A stretch of 64,000 bases of DNA from Fibrisoma limi BUZ 3 (GTDB lineage Bacteria > Bacteroidota > Bacteroidia > Cytophagales > Spirosomataceae), in contig NZ_CAIT01000006.1 in NCBI RefSeq assembly GCF_000296815.2, forward strand, positions 1,556,777 to 1,620,776. The letters run 5' to 3'. Both the position numbers and the translations under genes were made by a program. The notes under the pieces are model-generated. The model did not search any database, had not been told where the DNA came from, and saw nothing but the letters and a program-made list of their open reading frames with translations. Shown here in pieces: positions 41,767 through 50,622 of this stretch (its first letter is position 1; every line of letters begins with the position of its first letter).

Positions 41767-42813
41767 ATGGAAACTCAATTTGTGACATTTGCCGACATCT
41801 CGTCGCAGGCCGGTGGTATTGGTGATCAGGACCCAATCCTGCTGGATGCGTACTCAAATACAGTCGTAAATGTAGCCAAAAAAGTGAGCCCGTCGGTGGT
41901 TCAGATTAAGGTCAGCGGCCGTGCTTCCGACAGCAATCAGCCTGATACCCGGCGTCGGCCTGGTCGGGGCGATGGGGGTGGCTCTGGTTCCGGATTCATT
42001 ATCTCTTCGGATGGGTATATCATTACTAATAACCACGTTGTAGCAGGCGCAACCAAAATTGACGTAACAGTGCCCGAGCGACAGGATGAACCCAGCCGTG
42101 ATTACGAAGCCACCCTGATCGGTCGCGACCCCGCTACCGACATTGCCGTACTGAAGATCTACGGTGAAGGCCTGAAAGCCATCAAATTCGCGGATTCCAA
42201 ACAGACGCAGGTCGGGCAGATTGCCATTGCTATCGGTAATCCATACGGCTTTCAGTATTCGCTGACGGCCGGTGTGGTCAGCGCGCTCGGCCGTACGCTA
42301 CGTTCTGAATCGGGGCGCCTGATCGACGACGTCATCCAGACCGATGCCGCCCTGAATCCCGGAAACTCAGGTGGGCCACTGGTGAATTCCAACGGCGACG
42401 TAATCGGCGTCAACACAGCCGTGATTTTGCCCGCTCAGGGCATTTGTTTCGCGGTTTCGTCGAATCTGGCCGCGCTGGTTGCCGGGAAGCTCATAATGCA
42501 CGGTCGGGTCCGACGGGGGTATCTGGGTATTGCCGGTCAGTTGATCAACCTGACGGAGCGCATCCGGCAATATAACCAGCTCAGCGCCCGAACGGGGGTC
42601 ATCATTGCCAGTGTGGAGGCCGACGGCGTAGCGGGTAACAGTGAGTTGCAGCAGGGCGATATCATCGTTGGATTCAACGGGCAACCCGTGGCTACCGTCG
42701 ATGACCTGCACCGCCTGCTGACGGAAGAAACGATTGGTCGGCGAATTCAACTGACCATCCTGCGCGACAACCGGCAACGGGGCGTTATGGCTACGCCGGG
42801 CGAACTGAAATAG
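41767..42813 (+). CDS. HtrA-like trypsin-fold serine protease with PDZ domain
   Basis: 348 aa from the ATG at 41767. Catalytic triad His90 (TNNHVV), Asp125 (DPATDIAVLK) and Ser201 (NPGNSGGPL), then one PDZ domain (about 255-340; GVIIASVEADGVAGNSELQQGDIIVGFNG). Unlike periplasmic DegP/HtrA it has no signal peptide or N-terminal anchor with this start, and upstream in-frame codons do not give one either. It is therefore predicted to be cytoplasmic, a less common arrangement. Role in protein quality control is inferred from family. Confidence 0.9.
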   Translation: METQFVTFADISSQAGGIGDQDPILLDAYSNTVVNVAKKVSPSVVQIKVSGRASDSNQPDTRRRPGRGDGGGSGSGFIISSDGYIITNNHVVAGATKIDVTVPERQDEPSRDYEATLIGRDPATDIAVLKIYGEGLKAIKFADSKQTQVGQIAIAIGNPYGFQYSLTAGVVSALGRTLRSESGRLIDDVIQTDAALNPGNSGGPLVNSNGDVIGVNTAVILPAQGICFAVSSNLAALVAGKLIMHGRVRRGYLGIAGQLINLTERIRQYNQLSARTGVIIASVEADGVAGNSELQQGDIIVGFNGQPVATVDDLHRLLTEETIGRRIQLTILRDNRQRGVMATPGELK

Positions 42814-42827
42814 AGCCAATTACGCAC

Positions 42828-42877
42828 GTTCAACAAAAAAAAGGACCTGGGGTTACTCAGGTCTTTTTTTGTTGAAC
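42828..42877. terminator. Strong A/T-stem terminator
   Basis: GTTCAACAAAAAAAAGGACCTG (42828 onward) pairs with CAGGTCTTTTTTTGTTGAAC (ending 42877) around a short loop, with a one- or two-base bulge. The T7 run is in the 3' arm. It ends the protease gene. Confidence 0.85.
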
Positions 42878-42999
42878 ATTACTAAGTTTTGGCCGGATCG
42901 TATAACATTCTGCTCGCATTATGAGTAATGTGTCTGCTATCATGAATCATCATATAGCAACATTAGTTTGTTTCATTTATCACTATTTCATGTACACGT

Positions 43000-43590
43000 A
43001 TGAAAAAGCTCCTTCTTTCAATCTTGTTGCTTGGTACCCTGTCGGCTACTGCACAGCAATACAAACCCTTCAAAGTGAATGCGTCGGTTGGATACGCCAA
43101 ACCCCTGTCGCCGGGCGTTGACGGTGGTTTTCTGCTTGCCGTCGAACCAAAGTACGGTGTTACCGATAACCTCGACCTTGGCCTGCGCCTTGAATCGGCC
43201 TGGGTAGCCCGGGGCGTTCAGGTGAACGGCAATACAACCACTGGTGATGTAGGCGCGTTCAGTTCAGTTCTGGTGACGGGTAATTACCTGTTTGGCCAGA
43301 ACAATGTCCGTCCCTTTCTAGGGGCCGGGCTGGGGCTCTTTGTTGTAGGCGCAGCCGGTACAGTGGTGATCACCGATGGTCAGAATAACAACCAGAACGT
43401 CGAGTTTGTGAACGACACGAAGTTTGGCGGTATGATCCGTGGGGGTGTCAAAGTAGGCCACTTTGTAGCAGCCGTTGAATACAACGCAGCCCCGACCACT
43501 GATAATCGGCTGGGCACCACAACGGTTACCAGCGAGAATTCATATCTGGGCATAAAAGTAGGGTTTGACATCGGCGGAGGACGCCGGTAG
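43000..43590 (+). CDS. Outer membrane beta-barrel protein, copy 1
   Basis: 196 aa. Signal peptide (about 1-19, ending ATAQ), then an eight-strand OmpW/OmpA-like barrel pattern with conserved stretches NASVGYAKPLSPGVDGGF, AVEPKYGVTDNLDLGLRLE, GAGLGLFVVG, NDTKFGGMIRGGVKVGHF and the end GIKVGFDIGGGRR. Closely related to the next gene. Function unknown; a porin-like or structural role is possible. Confidence 0.85.
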   Translation: MKKLLLSILLLGTLSATAQQYKPFKVNASVGYAKPLSPGVDGGFLLAVEPKYGVTDNLDLGLRLESAWVARGVQVNGNTTTGDVGAFSSVLVTGNYLFGQNNVRPFLGAGLGLFVVGAAGTVVITDGQNNNQNVEFVNDTKFGGMIRGGVKVGHFVAAVEYNAAPTTDNRLGTTTVTSENSYLGIKVGFDIGGGRR

Positions 43591-43656
43591 TGCTTCTTCG
43601 CTTAAAGTTGCCCATAACACGTAGAGCGTTGTCTCGGTAACGCATGATGCCAGCAG

Positions 43657-43693
43657 GTCGATGTAGCTTCTCGGAGTTACATCGACTTTTTTT
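43657..43693 (+). terminator. Intrinsic terminator
   Basis: Stem GTCGATGTA (43657-43665) / TACATCGAC (43678-43686), 12-nt loop, followed by seven T. It lies 67 nt after the first barrel gene, so the two tandem copies are separately transcribed. The rest of the 300-nt gap to 43893 is AT-rich promoter-like sequence. Confidence 0.9.
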
Positions 43694-43892
43694 ATGCAAT
43701 AGGCTCAAAATCTTATCGAAATACCGCCGGAAAGTCAATTCAGTAAACAACCACTTTCATTAATCACCTATTAGATAGTCATTTATATACGTATCAAATT
43801 TTTGGCCATTTTTTATATGCTATTCCTGGCTTATGTTCGCAGCTTCATAAATAAAATATCAGTTTTTCCACTACTTCACTATTCACAAATTC

Positions 43893-44492
43893 ATGAAGCA
43901 AGTTCTGCTTTCACTGTTCATGCTGGTAGCCGTTTCTGCTACGGCCCAGGAGTTTAAACCGTTTAAATTCAACATTTCGCTCGGGTATGCAAAACCAAGC
44001 GGTCCGGGTGCCTCCGGCGGTTTCCTGTATTCACTGGAACCGAAGTACGGCCTTTCGGACAACATCGACCTGGGTCTGCGGATTGAGGGCGCTTTGATGG
44101 TTCGCGGGGTTGTTGTCAATGGCGAAGATGCCGAGGGCGAATTGAAAGCCTCAGGGTCGTACCTGGTTACGGGAACGTATCTGCTGACAAACACGAATTT
44201 CCGGCCCTACATTGGAGCGGGTGCCGGTCTGTTTTCAGTTGCCAGCACGGGAGTTACCGTCATAGACGATGAAGCCGAAGCCGGAACCCTGACGGGCGGA
44301 ACGAAGTTTGGCGGCATGGTGCGCGCAGGCTTCAAGGCAGGCCATTTCAACCTGGGTCTGGAGTACAACCTGATTCCGGCTACGGAAGGCATTATTATGT
44401 CGAACAACGGTCTCAACACAAACGTATCGAGCAAAAACTCCTATTTCGGTATTAAACTGGGCGTTGATATTGGGGGTGGTCGCTACAAATAA
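43893..44492 (+). CDS. Outer membrane beta-barrel protein, copy 2
   Basis: 199 aa, a paralogue of the preceding gene with the same landmarks (ISLGYAKPSGPGASGGFLYS, LEPKYGLSDNIDLGLRIEGA, TKFGGMVRAGFKAGHF, end KLGVDIGGGRYK). Signal peptide ends ATAQ. Loops between strands differ most. A tandem duplication with separate expression is the simplest history. Confidence 0.85.
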   Translation: MKQVLLSLFMLVAVSATAQEFKPFKFNISLGYAKPSGPGASGGFLYSLEPKYGLSDNIDLGLRIEGALMVRGVVVNGEDAEGELKASGSYLVTGTYLLTNTNFRPYIGAGAGLFSVASTGVTVIDDEAEAGTLTGGTKFGGMVRAGFKAGHFNLGLEYNLIPATEGIIMSNNGLNTNVSSKNSYFGIKLGVDIGGGRYK

Positions 44493-44504
44493 GATCAATT
44501 TACC

Positions 44505-44553
44505 GTCATACAAAAAAACGCAGACTGATGGCGGTCTGCGTTTTTTGTATGAC
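44505..44553. terminator. Bidirectional terminator
   Basis: GTCATACAAAAAA and its complement flank an inner stem CGCAGAC / GTCTGCG; the A-run and T-run sit on either side, so it can stop both the barrel gene (plus) and the DUF1028 gene (minus). Confidence 0.9.
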
Positions 44554-44560
44554 GGGTTTG

Positions 44561-45556
44561 TTATTGGAGCAGCGTCTTTAACTCTGTATCCGACACGGTC
44601 AGTAAGCCAACTTTAGGCAGCCTTCGGGTCAGTTCCCGCCAATTCGGGTCTTTGACATAGATGGTCCGCAACATATCCGCAGCCTTGGGCACCTGCTTCG
44701 TGTTGGCCAGGGCGATAGCCGTCCAGTACTGCATTTCCAGGTTCTGCGGAAACTGCTGCATGGCGGCCCCGTATTCCTGCATGGCCCGTTTCATGTCGTT
44801 TTTCTCAACGGCCAGATCGCCGTTGTTCATGTGCTCGTAGGCCCGATGCGTCCGTAGCAGCCGGTCGAGTTCACGCAGGGGCTGGCTGGCGTCGTCGACG
44901 CGCAGATCGACTACGTGGTTATCATCCCAGGGCGCACCCGTTGCTTTACCTTTGACCACCAGCAGCACCGCCGACTGACGGCCACGAACGTCGCCCCCGG
45001 CCCCCTGAGCCGCATTGAGCGCCGACAACACCCGCTCGGGTAGAGGTAAGGCGGCATTCTTTTCAAAAGCCGCGGCCATAGCATCGGGGACCTTATTGGT
45101 AAGCATCATGTTGGCCTGCACCGAATAATTCTTCCCCTTGCGGTGGCCGGCGAAGTCAATGCACTTCTTACCGGTATGCACCGCTACGTTACCCCTGGCA
45201 TCGACAATAGCCACCTGCCGTACATCTCGACCATCGTCAGTACGGAGCAGTTCGTCCAGGGCCTGCTGGGCGGTTCTGCCCTTCTTCAGCAGCGCCAGGC
45301 CGCGCAAGCCAAACGACTTGTTGACAAACGACTGGGTAGCGACTACGCCAACGCCCGCTTCCCCCCACGAGACGGTGGTGCCGACCGAGAACCAGTGGCT
45401 TTGTACGCCCACGGCCAGATCGCCGGTTTTTTCGTCGCGGGCTACGATCGAGAAGGTATGCGCGAAGGGTTCGCGGCTGCCGTTCGTTCCGGTACGGGCA
45501 TGCTGGGCTAAGGCGGTGGTTGACAGAAAAAAGAGACTGACGAAGAACCGATGCAT
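44561..45556 (-). CDS. Exported DUF1028 (Ntn-hydrolase-like) protein
   Basis: 331 aa from the ATG at 45556, which gives the signal peptide (MHRFFVSLFFLSTTALAQ). DUF1028 fills about 30-235 (HTFSIVARDEKTGDLAVGVQ, SWGEAGVGVVATQSFVN, YSVQANMMLTNKVPDAM), followed by a TPR-like helical tail (about 255-320; EKNDMKRAMQEYGAAMQQFP). Family members are proposed Ntn hydrolases of unknown substrate, often with peptide-use genes. Divergent from the nucleosidase gene. Confidence 0.85.
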   Translation of the reverse strand: MHRFFVSLFFLSTTALAQHARTGTNGSREPFAHTFSIVARDEKTGDLAVGVQSHWFSVGTTVSWGEAGVGVVATQSFVNKSFGLRGLALLKKGRTAQQALDELLRTDDGRDVRQVAIVDARGNVAVHTGKKCIDFAGHRKGKNYSVQANMMLTNKVPDAMAAAFEKNAALPLPERVLSALNAAQGAGGDVRGRQSAVLLVVKGKATGAPWDDNHVVDLRVDDASQPLRELDRLLRTHRAYEHMNNGDLAVEKNDMKRAMQEYGAAMQQFPQNLEMQYWTAIALANTKQVPKAADMLRTIYVKDPNWRELTRRLPKVGLLTVSDTELKTLLQ

Positions 45557-45671
45557 GTTGAATGGGGTTAAGATCACCAAATATACACGGGGCAGGTCTT
45601 TCGCCAACAATCTGCTTTCTGAAAGCGACAGACCCCGTAACTTGCACCCGAATACAACACTATACCACTTC

Positions 45672-47375
45672 ATGAACCAGGAACAATCCCCTCCCCTCAC
45701 CCGCGCCCAGGCGTCCCGCGTTGCTATCGAACGACTGTACATCACCATGCGGCACCTCTTTAACCGGGGTTTTTATAAGCCGTCGGGTATATCAGGCGAA
45801 GAAATCCGCCGGGCGTTGCTCGTTCTGCAACCCGAAATTTACGGACTGGTCGGCGACTCCCAACGCGTGGAACTCGACGGGCTGGTGTACGTCATGGACC
45901 GCCTGCCCAAAGGCATTGAATCCTGCCGGGTCATTACGCTGGCTTCGCGGGAAGGCTTCGAACATTCGCACTTTCCAATCCTGGTTCCCGCCAAACGCCG
46001 TCGGAACTGTTACCGCATCGATCAGGAGCAAATGGTCATCGAGGTGACCAACGGCCGCAGTGAGATCTATGATATCCTGACTCACCTGACGTTCATGTTC
46101 ATGGAGGCTGACAAAATCCGGCGCAACGCCTTTCAGGAACGGGGCAGCAAAACCCGTGAGTGGGAAAAACTCGAAGCTATTGTTCAGGCCGGCGGTACGG
46201 TCACCGACGATGAACGTGAACTGGCCCTGACGTACCTGAGCTCCATTCTGGGCCGAACATTCGAGGAAACGCAACGTGCGTATCAGCGATTTGATGAGAC
46301 GGGGGGCACTAACAACGGCCTGTTTCGGATCGTGTATGGGCTGGGCAGCGTATCGATCCGCGAGATTCGGGAGAGCCAGGCCGATCGTGAAATCAATTTC
46401 ACGCCCATGCTCCGCGAACGGATCGGCCAGCACCTCTACGGCGAACGCTGGGCTACACGCATCAAGCAGTACATCCGGGACAACAACCTGCACGAACGCC
46501 CGATTCACGTCATCAGCGCCAATCCGCACAGCGTCGTGAACTGCCTGTATGCCCCGGCCGCTCTGACCGGTACCACTACGTGGGATAACCTCTACGATCT
46601 GGCGCTTAAACTCAGCCAGCCCCTTCAGCAGAACCTGCGGTCGAAAGTAGCCGAATACGCCCTGGCGCATGGGCTGCATGAACTGGCCGATGCGGGCGGC
46701 ACGAACCTGCTGGTACAGCTCATCGATACAGCCCAGTTACCGACCAAAAAGCTACCCGGCGAAATCAGCCACGATCCCGCTTACATTGACGAAACGCAGC
46801 CGCTGCTGCTGGTGATGGATTATGCGTTTGGCGAGCAGGCGTTCGAAACCATGGACGAACTACTGAAGCCGTACGATCAGAACGGAGAGTCGTTCGACCT
46901 GAACGTAGCGTCGGTGTCGATCATCGGTAAAGCCGGCATCCTGACCGGAGACAAAGGCGACCTGATGATTCCGACTTCGCATATTTTCGAGGGAACCGCC
47001 GACAACTATCCCCTGGACAATGACTTCACCCCCGCCGACTTTGAGGGCAACGGCCTGGCCGTGTACGAAGGCGCGATGATTACCGTATTGGGGACGTCGC
47101 TTCAGAACAAAGACATTCTGAGTTATTTCCGCAATTCATCGTGGAAGGCAGTCGGCCTGGAAATGGAAGGCGCGCACTACCAGAAGGCGATTCAGGCCCA
47201 CGTGAAAATTCGTAACAGTGTACCAGCAAACGTCAAGGTTCGGTACGCCTACTACGCGTCGGACAACCCGCTGATCACGGGCGGTACGCTCGCTTCTGGT
47301 AGTCTTGGCACCCTGGGCGTCAAACCAACGTATCTCATCACGGTCAAGTGCCTGGAAAAGATATTTAACCGGTGA
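45672..47375 (+). CDS. Nucleoside phosphorylase-superfamily protein (AMP nucleosidase-like), N-extended
   Basis: 567 aa from the ATG at 45672. The C-terminal half (about 320-560) has phosphorylase/nucleosidase features: SVSIIGKAGILTGDKGDLMIP, YEGAMITVLGTSLQ and the ribose-binding Glu motif WKAVGLEMEGAHYQKAI. The N-terminal 300 residues (LYITMRHLFNRGFYKPSGIS; FMEADKIRRNAFQE) match no domain I can name. Bacterial AMP nucleosidases also carry an extra N-terminal regulatory domain, but this one is longer than the E. coli protein. Base release from a nucleotide or nucleoside is the probable chemistry; substrate uncertain. Confidence 0.7.
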   Translation: MNQEQSPPLTRAQASRVAIERLYITMRHLFNRGFYKPSGISGEEIRRALLVLQPEIYGLVGDSQRVELDGLVYVMDRLPKGIESCRVITLASREGFEHSHFPILVPAKRRRNCYRIDQEQMVIEVTNGRSEIYDILTHLTFMFMEADKIRRNAFQERGSKTREWEKLEAIVQAGGTVTDDERELALTYLSSILGRTFEETQRAYQRFDETGGTNNGLFRIVYGLGSVSIREIRESQADREINFTPMLRERIGQHLYGERWATRIKQYIRDNNLHERPIHVISANPHSVVNCLYAPAALTGTTTWDNLYDLALKLSQPLQQNLRSKVAEYALAHGLHELADAGGTNLLVQLIDTAQLPTKKLPGEISHDPAYIDETQPLLLVMDYAFGEQAFETMDELLKPYDQNGESFDLNVASVSIIGKAGILTGDKGDLMIPTSHIFEGTADNYPLDNDFTPADFEGNGLAVYEGAMITVLGTSLQNKDILSYFRNSSWKAVGLEMEGAHYQKAIQAHVKIRNSVPANVKVRYAYYASDNPLITGGTLASGSLGTLGVKPTYLITVKCLEKIFNR

Positions 47376-47477
47376 CCAGGGTGTTCAATGAGCGGTGGGC
47401 TTTCTTCTCCCATTGTGGGAGAAGTACCCGGGGGTAAAGACAAGCAAACTGAAAGTCGTATTTACTGTTATTTTAAT

Positions 47478-48224
47478 ATGACTTCCGCTACGTTTCGCTT
47501 CTACGGCTCTCTTAACGATTTTCTGCCCAACAACCGGCAGCAGGTGTCCTTCACACACAACGTCGGCGGGCGGGTGTCGGTCAAGGACGTAGTCGAGTCG
47601 CTGGGGGTGCCGCATCCGGAAGTTGGGCTGCTGCTGATTAACAGCCAGTCAGCTCCATTCTCGCAGTTGTTGCGCGATGGCGATTACGTGAGCGTTTATC
47701 CGACCTTCGGGGCGTTTGACGTATCGGCGGTTTCGCTGGTTCAGCCCACCCCACTGGCGGAGGTCCGGTTTGTGCTGGACGTTCACCTCGGTACGCTGGC
47801 AACCCACCTGCGCCTGATGGGTTTCGATACGCTCTACCGTAACGACTACGCCGACGACGAACTGGCCCGAATTTCGCACAACGACCACTGGATTCTGCTG
47901 ACCCGCGACCGGGGTCTGCTGATGCGGAGCCTGGTCGAATACGGCTATTTTGTACGCCACACCCAACCGGCCCGCCAGTTGATTGACGTGTTGCAACGGT
48001 TTAAACTGACTGAACACATCCGACCGTTCACACGGTGCCTGGCCTGCAACGGTGAGCTTACCCCCGTCAGTAAAGCAGATGTTCAGGATCAGCTTCCCCC
48101 GAAAGTTCGGGCGTATCGGCACCAGTTCTGGCAATGTTCGCACTGCAACCGAGTGTATTGGGAAGGTATGCACCACCAGCGGATGCTTCAGTTTGTCGAC
48201 GATGTACGGCAGGCGCTCAACTGA
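47478..48224 (+). CDS. Ubiquitin-like plus Mut7-C RNase domain protein
   Basis: 248 aa from the ATG at 47478. An N-terminal ubiquitin/ThiS-like fold (1-85; FRFYGSLNDFLPNNRQQVSF) precedes a Mut7-C PIN-like domain (about 95-245; FVLDVHLGTLATHLRLMGFDT, HWILLTRDRGLLMRS) with a zinc ribbon CLACNG...CSHCNRVYW. The Asp in VLDVHLG and the TRDR segment fit the PIN catalytic acidic centre. Known in bacteria as a stand-alone predicted RNase; a role in RNA turnover is inferred. Confidence 0.88.
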   Translation: MTSATFRFYGSLNDFLPNNRQQVSFTHNVGGRVSVKDVVESLGVPHPEVGLLLINSQSAPFSQLLRDGDYVSVYPTFGAFDVSAVSLVQPTPLAEVRFVLDVHLGTLATHLRLMGFDTLYRNDYADDELARISHNDHWILLTRDRGLLMRSLVEYGYFVRHTQPARQLIDVLQRFKLTEHIRPFTRCLACNGELTPVSKADVQDQLPPKVRAYRHQFWQCSHCNRVYWEGMHHQRMLQFVDDVRQALN

Positions 48225-48337
48225 TAGTATTATTTATTGGAATAGTAGTAATCAACCACTTACTAAGTAGAAAGGCTTTTTTCGGAACAACCAACCCAGC
48301 AATTTTGTAGGTAAATCGGAGATGTTCCGCTTATAGT

Positions 48338-49861
48338 ATGGCTAAACGTAAAAATGCAGTGTATAGTAGTCCGGACGTCGTATTGATCGGCGCCGGGATT
48401 ATGAGCGCTACCCTTGGGGTAATGCTCAAAGAATTACAACCCGATCTAACGATTGACATATACGAGCGACTCGACGTAGCAGCGGCCGAAAGCTCCGATG
48501 CCTGGAACAACGCGGGCACCGGCCACTCGGCTTTCTGTGAGTTGAACTACACGCCCGAACGCCCCGATGGCTCCATCGAGACTACGAAGGCCATCAAAAT
48601 TGCCGAATCGTTTGAGGTATCGAAGCAGTTCTGGGCGTTTCTGATCCAGCAGGGTTTCCTGAAAAATGCCCCCAACTTCATCCGGCAGATTCCGCACATG
48701 AGCTTCGTCTGGGGCGACGATAACGTAACGTACCTGCGCAAACGCTTTGAGGCCCTGAAGCAGTCGCATTTGTTCAAAGGCATGCAGTACTCAGAAGATC
48801 CGGCGCAGCTTTCGCAGTGGATTCCGCTCGTGATGGACGGCCGCGACCCGGCGCAGAAGGTAGCCGCTACGCGCATGGACATCGGTACGGATGTCAACTT
48901 CGGTGCGTTGACCCGCAGCATGTTCCAGCAGTTGCAGAACATGGAGGGTGTAAATATGCATTTCGCCCACGATGTGCGGGACATCTGGCGGTCGAAGAGC
49001 ATGGGCGGCTGGAAAATCCGGGTCGAAAACCTGACGACCAACCAGATCCGCGACGTTCGGTCGGAGTTTATCTTCATCGGTGCGGGTGGTGGTTCACTGC
49101 GTCTGCTCGAAAAATCGGATATTCCGGAAGCCCGTGGCTACGGTGGTTTCCCTGTGAGTGGGCAGTGGCTGAAGTGCCTGAACCGCGACATCATCGAGCA
49201 GCACCAGGCTAAAGTATACGGCAAAGCGGCTGTCGGCTCACCTCCGATGTCGGTTCCCCACCTCGACACCCGCATGATTGGTGGCCAGAAAGAACTGCTT
49301 TTTGGTCCATACGCCGGTTTCTCGACTAAATTTCTGAAGCACGGTTCATACATGGATCTGCCCAAGTCGATCCAGATGAACAATATCGCGCCAATGCTCA
49401 TGGCCGGTCTGCATAACATTCCGCTGACGAAATACCTGATTGAGCAGGTGCTTCAGTCGCCGGAAGACCGCCTGACCGCCCTGCGCGACTATTTCCCCAA
49501 CGCCCGGATGGAAGACTGGGAGCTGGAAATTGCTGGCCAGCGTGTGCAGGTGATCAAGAAAGACGAAGAGGAAGGGGGCGTACTGGAGTTTGGGACGGAG
49601 GTTGTCAGCGCGGCCGACGGCAGCATTGCCGCCCTGCTCGGTGCATCGCCGGGGGCGTCAACGGCCGTATCAATCATGCTCGATCTGCTCAAGCGGTGTT
49701 TCCCCGACAAACTGAATTCCGAAGCCTGGCAGCAACGGCTTAAGGAAATGATTCCGTCGTACGGCCGTTCGCTGGCCGACGACCCGCAATTATTGCAGGA
49801 AATTCGCACGGTTACCAGTAATGTGCTGGGACTCGACGTGTACGAGTATACCGCCGACTAG
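48338..49861 (+). CDS. mqo: Malate:quinone oxidoreductase
   Basis: 507 aa, full length. FAD-binding motif VVLIGAGIMSATLG at the N-terminus, and family segments SSDAWNNAGTGHSAFCELNYTPE, FPVSGQWLKCLN, VGSPPMSVPHLDTR and LFGPYAGFSTKFLK. It oxidises malate to oxaloacetate and passes electrons to quinone, a membrane-associated step of the TCA cycle. A promoter-like CAATTTTG lies about 30 nt upstream. Single-gene transcript with terminator downstream. Confidence 0.97.
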   Translation: MAKRKNAVYSSPDVVLIGAGIMSATLGVMLKELQPDLTIDIYERLDVAAAESSDAWNNAGTGHSAFCELNYTPERPDGSIETTKAIKIAESFEVSKQFWAFLIQQGFLKNAPNFIRQIPHMSFVWGDDNVTYLRKRFEALKQSHLFKGMQYSEDPAQLSQWIPLVMDGRDPAQKVAATRMDIGTDVNFGALTRSMFQQLQNMEGVNMHFAHDVRDIWRSKSMGGWKIRVENLTTNQIRDVRSEFIFIGAGGGSLRLLEKSDIPEARGYGGFPVSGQWLKCLNRDIIEQHQAKVYGKAAVGSPPMSVPHLDTRMIGGQKELLFGPYAGFSTKFLKHGSYMDLPKSIQMNNIAPMLMAGLHNIPLTKYLIEQVLQSPEDRLTALRDYFPNARMEDWELEIAGQRVQVIKKDEEEGGVLEFGTEVVSAADGSIAALLGASPGASTAVSIMLDLLKRCFPDKLNSEAWQQRLKEMIPSYGRSLADDPQLLQEIRTVTSNVLGLDVYEYTAD

Positions 49862-49880
49862 CCGTCCATTTTTTTCAACG

Positions 49881-49921
49881 CCCCTCTCCTGCCTTGTTTA
49901 GACAGACGGAGAGGGGTTTTT
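49881..49921 (+). terminator. Intrinsic terminator of mqo
   Basis: CCCCTCTCC (49881-49889) pairs with GGAGAGGGG (49908-49916), 18-nt loop, then five T. It starts 20 nt after the mqo stop. Confidence 0.92.
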
Positions 49922-50034
49922 GTCTTCATACAGCCAATAGCCGGAGAAGTAGCCGCTTCCAGTAAATATCCCGACAACTATCTGGATCGATCGTTATCTT
50001 TCGTCGTTACGGTACGGATCTAAGCGCTTGTTCC

Positions 50035-50421
50035 ATGAAACGACTACTTCTTTATTCCGCCCTTGTCTTCTTACTGGGCTGCAAAAAACCCGATGATTCG
50101 CTTGGCCCGCTGGAGGGCATCTACGACGGTACGTTTCAACGCGGGGGATCGGTGCCCTGTCAGGTAACGATTACGTTTGAGCCACAAGGCCGGTATACCG
50201 GCACAGTCAACAGCGTCAGCTCCAGTGGCAGTTTGTGTCCGCTAATCAGCAAAGGCACCTTCTCGACCTCCGGGCGGGTCATCACCTTTCAGGATGAGAC
50301 AACCTGGCCAACAACCGCCGACAAAAGTTTGATCCTGACCGGGGAATTTGGCACTGAAATTCGTAGTGGTAAACTCGTGCTGATAAAAAACGACGATCTC
50401 TACATACTCGCCTTTCGGTGA
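50035..50421 (+). CDS. Small lipoprotein
   Basis: 128 aa with lipobox LLGC (Cys16 in VFLLGCKKPDD). The mature part is a beta-rich fold (GIYDGTFQRGG, GRYTGTVNSVSSSGSL, GKLVLIKNDDLYILAF), similar in outline to lipocalin-like Bacteroidota lipoproteins. No named family. Preceded by mqo terminator, followed by a 200-nt AT-rich gap. Confidence 0.75.
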   Translation: MKRLLLYSALVFLLGCKKPDDSLGPLEGIYDGTFQRGGSVPCQVTITFEPQGRYTGTVNSVSSSGSLCPLISKGTFSTSGRVITFQDETTWPTTADKSLILTGEFGTEIRSGKLVLIKNDDLYILAFR

Positions 50422-50622
50422 GATCATTATCGCGCGCAAGCGGTTTGTCACTTAATTTTTACTAAAGCAAAACAGACACATTCAGATTACTATATTCTTT
50501 ATTTAGAAACTTTCATGTTTATAAAATTCCAAATCTCTCGATTTATTTTTGCATTTATGACCTGACGGAAACGGTGCGGCAGATGCCCTGTACGTTTCTG
50601 TCGCTTTCTGATCGCCGACGTT

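Noticed and set aside
41637-41825. 62-codon plus-strand frame (MVAMQGRNRQVQDKMADRLP onward) overlapping the HtrA start
   Set aside because: It reads plausibly at first, but overlaps the protease start by 59 nt in another frame, and nothing else supports it. A leader peptide cannot be excluded.
45138-45671. Upstream extension of the nucleosidase-like gene by 178 codons
   Set aside because: It would overlap the DUF1028 gene on the other strand; the ATG at 45672 fits a normal intergenic promoter region.
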